Positions 59,263-64,000 of a stretch of DNA of 64,000 nucleotides are shown here, piece by piece. A program made the translations under genes and the position numbers. Below the pieces are notes generated by a model that worked only from the letters and a program-made list of their open reading frames with translations, did not search any database and was not told the origin of the DNA. This DNA comes from Coptis chinensis (Eukaryota; Streptophyta; Magnoliopsida; Ranunculales; Ranunculaceae). Where the stretch lies: assembly GCA_015680905.1 (NCBI GenBank), contig CM027380.1, positions 33,596,001 to 33,660,000 of the forward strand, read 5' to 3'. Position 1 is the stretch's first letter. The number at the start of each line of letters is the position of its first letter.

Positions 59263-59480
59263 TGGTATACCCATAGTTTGGGATTTCGGAATTTTTGGAA
59301 TTCCGGTAAATCCAAAAACCGAAATCCAGTAAATTTCAACCCTATAGAATTCGGAATTTCAAATTCTTTCGGAATTTCGATTATTTCGACACTATATTTA
59401 AATTTTCGTTTTTTTGAAAAACCGAAATTCCGAGCGGAATTCCGGAGTTTCGTTCGGAATCACGAACTATGGGTATACCA
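59263..59480. mobile_element. Small palindromic MITE
   Basis: Termini TGGTATACCCATAGTTTGGG and CGAACTATGGGTATACCA are inverted repeats. The interior is almost entirely repeated GGAATTTCGG/CCGAAATTCC words, so the whole 218 bp can fold on itself. No target duplication found. The 76-codon Phe-rich frame through it is an artefact. Confidence 0.8.
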
Positions 59481-60367
59481 TGTTTCTATTCAAAGTCATG
59501 AACAATAGTAATGTACTAACATAGTTGCCTTGTTTTTTCGTTGTATTAAAAGTTTCAAATCTGATTGCTTTGAGAGTTGAACTCGATTCTAAGGTTCCCT
59601 TTATTTTTTTATAGTATTCTAAGGTTCCTTTGGATTGGTATACTGTTGTTGGTGTTTTTCTCCCTTGAAATCAAACAATTAGATAATTTAGTTATGGAGT
59701 TAGTGAGTTAGACACACAGACTTATATTGTACGGCTAAGAAACCTGTGGATTGGCGCTGTTATTAACCATTTTCCTGTGAGCACACTGTGAAGGTCTCGT
59801 AGGATTGTAGGAATTAAGAGGTATAATAGGAATCAAACAATTCATACCTTCAGTTGGGCAGGAAGTATTTAAGAGGTCAGGGGTAGAAGTAGAACTGGGT
59901 CCATCATTTGCACGCATCAACAAGGTTTTGAGCCATCTTCCATAATAGTATAATACTAAATACTGTACCAACTACCAAGTCGTATAAGCATAAATATATA
60001 GCACATAAAGTAAAAAGAAAAAAGAAGAAGAAGAATGAAGACAAATAATAAAAAGAGCATGTGCTACAATATTACTTTTTTTGGATAGAACCACTCATAG
60101 AGTCATAGTAGTATAGTACTAGAGCATACAGACTAGACAGATACAATAAGCAAAACCAGTATTGCACTTTTATAACCTTCCTTCCTTTGTGGGGAAAACA
60201 AATTTACAATTGTCCATCTGTATGCAAATTATTCAGAACTCAGAAGTTATCAGAAAGTATATGTTAAACAGCCTCCCAAACAAATTGAATTTAGAACCTA
60301 CAAACAACTCCAGCTATCATACAACATCATGAGGTAGGCACACTGAAAAAGTTCCATTTCATTTTGG
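59481..60367. other. Intergenic, 3' side of the TANGO2-like gene
   Basis: Probably contains the 3' UTR of the minus-strand gene ending at 60368. A minus-strand segment at 59730-59955 (GRWLKTLLMRANDGPSSTST) with a GTATG donor could be an exon of something unrecognised; evidence is weak. Otherwise AT-rich with an AAG run near 60018-60032. Confidence 0.4.
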
Positions 60368-62452
60368 TTACTCTATATGAAAAGTTACAGCATGGTCCTT
60401 CCATCCTTCCTCTGCAAGATACTTTTCGTAGAAGTTGACTTCTCCGCTCGCTTTTACTGACAATGCAGTAGTGCTTCTAGTGCCATAGCGCTCCTACACA
60501 GATGAGAGGATTAAAAATTGGTTTGCGTTTAACAAATCAATTAAGCAACTTTTAGATAAGTTATGAAGGTCACCTCTGGTGTGTCAAATTCAACAAAGAT
60601 GGAGCTTACGTTATACTCCATTTCAAACGAACGAACACCAGGTAGCCTGTGTATATCGGCTTTGGTGGTGTCAGTCATCAATTTTTCAACCATCAATTCG
60701 ACAGGGACTTCACTGCTGCCATATATATCCAGAAGTTCCTTAAAGCTCCGACCCAAGCGCTCAGCCTGAAATTTTTTGGTTTCAAAAAAATTACCTAGGG
60801 GAGAAGGAATATTTGATCGGGTTGGGTAATAACTCCACTAAAATTGTATTGGTTACCTCTCGAACATAGCAGAGCATTCTAGTAAATGAATCTAAAAAGC
60901 TAAAGCCAGATAGTAGTGAATAGAAATGACAAATGAACATATAAGCCATAAGTTGCAATGGAACCACTTTATACCAAACCACAATTAAAGCCATGGACCT
61001 GTAATATATAACATCCTAGAATTTGTGTCTGGATCCACCACAATCAAATAATGATAAAGTTTAAAAGCAACTCCATAGCGCAATTTACTCATAACAAACA
61101 ACTACTATTACTTCTCATTTTATAGAGAATCCTTTCAAACACCATCACCACTATTTGAGCAGATAAGCACGTAAATAACTACATAAACTTCCTTCTGATT
61201 GTCGCCCAACTAAATCATAGAACAGCTAGAATATGATCACCATGATTTTTATTGAAGACTGGACTTGGGGTATTCTTAATTTTTGTTGAACTTGAAAAGA
61301 GTTTATTGGTAATCTTGATTATTATTTACAAACCTAGTTTCATTATCCACTCTCTTTTGTGGATTTGAACCTTGCATTTAAACAAACACAAAGTTGAAGA
61401 CTCCATCTTGCGAGTGACCGCAAAATAGTTAATAGCTTTGTGTGTGTGGTTACTTTAAGTTATCTTACCTTCTGCCAAGGGGTGTCTAGTTGTGCATTCG
61501 ACAGGACATGAATACCTGTTGAAACCTTTTGAACAGAGGACTCCCCTTTTGGCCTGTTAGTGACGTAAACCATGGTTTTGGAACAAAGATCACTTAGTAC
61601 CAGATTAAAACCATTGTATTGATCTGCGTCCTTTAACACTTCCTTTGCGAATTCCATTGGACTCATCCAGCCCTGCAATCATAGAAATTCAACAAGCAAT
61701 TGTCACCTATTTAAATCCTAAGCACTTGGAAATCCAATAACAAGATTGCTAAGCAAGGTCATTCGAATTATTAAAGAAGAAGGCATGTGAAACGAGAACT
61801 ATAGGCCAGAGAAAAATGTACAACGACACGATCGCATGAATTAAAAAAGTCACTTTACAAACAAAATCTCCTATTTCCCCCCTCAATGAACAAGGGATAC
61901 ATTTCTAATCGAATAAACATAAGTGGTGATCAAATACGATAAAATTAGTTGGTGCAAATGATTAGTAGCTAACCCAAACTAAGAAAGCTCATGACTAATG
62001 GTAGCATGCAATGAGAAGAAAAAGCTTTAAGTCCTACTTATTCAACAAACAACAATTCATGGTTAAAAGTGATTAAGTTACTACAAATGGATAAATGAAA
62101 TGATCTTTAAGATTACCTGTAAGAACTGAAGGGGTAAGTTTCCTCTGCTCTTTGCTTCAGGAAGTTGGGAAAGTTCAGCAACATTAGTAAGAAAGGCTAA
62201 CCTTCCATGCCTTGTACAAGCTAACCATGTTCCTCCAGCAACTTCATCTCTTCCACCCAATACTTCACCACCTTCCCACCATGCTACTGGCTTAGTAGCC
62301 CTTTATTAAATTCAAATAAATTAATAAATAAAGAAATAGAAAGTCAACAGAAAAGAAATGAATTGATACCTGTTGTAGTATTCATCTCTGTTTGACAATA
62401 GAAGCAGTGGATAGAAAGGGTGGTCTTGCCAGATGAAAACTGCTATACACAT
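60368..62452 (-). CDS. TANGO2: TANGO2 / NRDE-family protein, five exons
   Basis: Exons by splice consensus (minus strand): 62370-62452, 62117-62300, 61469-61672, 60574-60765, 60368-60493. They sum to 789 bp, 262 residues plus stop, with frame kept at every junction. Starts MCIAVFIWQDHPFYP; NRDE at residues 21-24; then GGRDEVAGGTWLACT, FLTNVAELSQLPEAKSRGN, SPMEFAKEVLKDADQYNGFN, HVLSNAQLDTPWQK and YGTRSTTALSVKASGEVNFY near the end. These are the conserved blocks of the TANGO2 (transport and Golgi organisation 2) family, whose N-terminal Cys is shared with Ntn-hydrolase-like proteins. In animals it has been linked to mitochondrial/ER lipid and heme handling; the plant role is not settled. Exons look intact. 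Confidence 0.92.
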
Positions 62453-63167
62453 TTTTTTTTTTTTTTATTGGTCTCACATCAATATTCTTCTACGTTTATA
62501 AACCTCCTTCACGACACATGTACCAACACCTGTTTCATGGGCCCATATCCCCCGTGTCATAGGTTACTATTGCATCTGGTTCGTCGGGTTGCAACGGGTT
62601 AGCTGGTCTAATAAGAGGTTTCGACATGTTTTTATTTGCTGATTAAATTACAATCATGAAAATGGGTTCGGAACTCTTCTCCACAATATATAATCAAAAT
62701 CGAACAATCAATGTTGTGTGTGACTGTCAGAAAAGTCGACGGCGAGTGATTCACCTAAAAAAAAAAGTGTACTATGAGTGACAAGAGTAGGCTCACAAGT
62801 CACAACTGCAAAAGTGAAAAGTGGACAATTGCTACCTTGCTTTTACCAAACGGAAGTAACAAAATTTCGTAGCAATGCTTATCATAATTCATTAAAATAT
62901 GTAGCTTACCCGGAACATAAGGCACGTGGCATTTATCATAAATTCGAAATCTATTTTTTTATATTGTCAGTAAATAAGGCACGTGGCAGAAGAAGGTTCA
63001 GTGGGTCCATGAGTCCCTTACACAGTCGCGTGAACTTAGGAAATACTCATCTTGAAAAGACCAATGTACCCCTAATAAAAAGCGAAAAATAAAAAAAAAA
63101 AAAAAAAAAATTTACCCCTCACATCGAAGAGAGAGAAAGGTGTGACAACCACAAGAAAGACAGAAAA
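62453..63167. promoter_or_regulatory. Shared promoter region with two G-box/ABRE-like sites
   Basis: About 0.7 kb between the divergent start codons of the TANGO2-like gene (minus) and the bromodomain-type gene (plus). Two direct copies of AAGGCACGTGGCA (CACGTGGC at 62923-62930 and 62980-62987), the G-box/ABRE core bound by bZIP and bHLH factors. T-run 62452-62467 beside the TANGO2-like ATG and A-run at about 63090-63109 before the other gene. The 104-codon frame at 62778-63092 lacks recognisable features. Confidence 0.55.
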
Positions 63168-63970
63168 ATGGGTAAGGCTTCTTCGGGTGGGTTAGTGGAG
63201 AAGAAGAAGAGCAAGAAATATAACAAAAACAAAAACAAAATTCAAATAAAGAAAAAAAAAGGACGACCCTCTCTATTAGACATACAAAAAAGAAATCTCC
63301 GTCTACAAAAACATACCCCACCACCTAAAAATAGCCGTAGATACACCCGTCGTAACCCGAATCCCGAGGCAGAAGAAGAAGAATCAGATGAGAATGATAA
63401 TAAGACAATTAGGAAAGAGAAGAAACTGAATGTGGTATTAAGAGGGACAAGATCTTTGAAAAGTAATAATAATTCTTCTTCTTCTCCTTATTTAGATTTA
63501 GGATTATACGGCTCTGATTCCAATGATGATGACGTGGAAGAACAAGAGCAAGAAGAAGATAATGATGATGATGTTCAAGAAAGTGAAGAAGAAGAAGAAG
63601 AAGAAGATGAAGAAGAAGAAGAAGAAGAGACTCCGGTTATTAAAAAGCGGAAAATTAATACTGGATCTGCTAATAAGGTGAATAATTGAGTATTATAGTT
63701 TCTTGAATTTCGTGGATCATTGACTTTGTCAACTGTTTTTTTTTTCGGATATTTTGAAGGTTTTACTTTTTATTTTATTTTATTTTGTGGCCATTTAATT
63801 TTCTACTTCCCACTATCTTTGAAAAAGTTGTAATTTGTCTTTTTGTTTAGCCTTTTTTTTTTCTTTCCTTTTTTTAGAATTATCAAGTACTAATTTTGAT
63901 TGTACTACATTATGCACGCAGGGAGAAAAGCAGAACTCTGTGGTGACAGCGACAGAGAAGCTTATTATTG
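63168..63970 (+). CDS. N-terminal part of a probable bromodomain-containing nuclear protein (cut by window end)
   Basis: Exon 1 63168-63677 and exon 2 63922-63970, joined through GTGAAT (63678) and GCACGCAG (63921). Residues 1-35 are very Lys-rich and contain KKKKGRPSLLDIQKRNL, an AT-hook-like GRP followed by a motif I associate with plant bromodomain proteins of the At1g20670/At1g76380 type. Then a Thr/Arg-rich NSRRYTRRNPNPE stretch, LDLGLYGSDSNDD, and a long acidic run ending EEEEEETPVIKKRKIN (a nuclear-localisation-like patch). The bromodomain itself would lie past the window, so the family call rests on the N-terminal motif only. Confidence 0.65.
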
Positions 63971-64000
63971 GTTTGTTTTTTTTTTTTTATTTGTTTCTGA

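Noticed and set aside
62420..62602. 60-codon plus-strand frame with a Phe run
   Set aside because: It overlaps exon 1 of the TANGO2-like gene and the T-run beside its start; antisense shadow.

Overview
The window is plant nuclear DNA, most likely from a dicot. Evidence: spliced genes with GT-AG introns, two pentatricopeptide-repeat (PPR) genes, a bromodomain-type gene start, Athila-type Ty3/gypsy retrotransposons, a CACTA transposon, MITEs, and AT-rich DNA full of A/T homopolymers and (AT)n runs. I cannot name the species.

Bases 1-54,000 are almost wholly transposons. From the left: the 3' end and 3' LTR of a plus-strand Athila-type element (A, 1-2060) sits inside the leader of a minus-strand relative (B, 2061-4129). 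A CACTA DNA transposon follows (4223-8676, TSD ata). It carries exon pieces of two host genes, class III alcohol dehydrogenase/GSNOR and a CNNM-type DUF21/CBS protein. Then comes a minus-strand outer retrotransposon (element 4, 8904-48957, TSD gatat) with two younger Athila-type elements nested in it. Element 1 is on plus (13287-27753) and element 2 on minus (30415-45338, TSD gggtc). Without its nested copies element 4 is about 10.6 kb. It encodes a zinc-knuckle protein but I see no polymerase, so it looks non-autonomous.

Elements 1 and 2 share an unusual layout. After gag-pol come two extra related ORFs. Each of the three coding blocks is followed by its own polypurine-tract-like motif, and the true PPT stands at the 3' LTR, so there are four such motifs per element. 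A GC-rich tandem repeat, with units spaced alternately about 33 and 44 bp, occurs both in the 5' leader and just before the last ORF. This modular, repeated organisation is the most interesting thing here.

At 50.3-54.0 kb lies a broken plant-mobile-domain (PMD) gene, probably part of a TIR transposon. A 508-bp MITE with a 9-bp TSD has landed in one of its exons.

From 54 kb the window is ordinary gene space: a PPR protein gene (54567-56042, +); a convergent 820-residue PLS/E-type PPR gene (56417-58879, -); a small palindromic MITE (59263-59480); a five-exon TANGO2/NRDE-family gene (60368-62452, -); and, divergent from it, the start of a probable bromodomain-protein gene (63168 to beyond the window edge, +). 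The last two share a promoter region of about 0.7 kb with two direct G-box/ABRE-like motifs.
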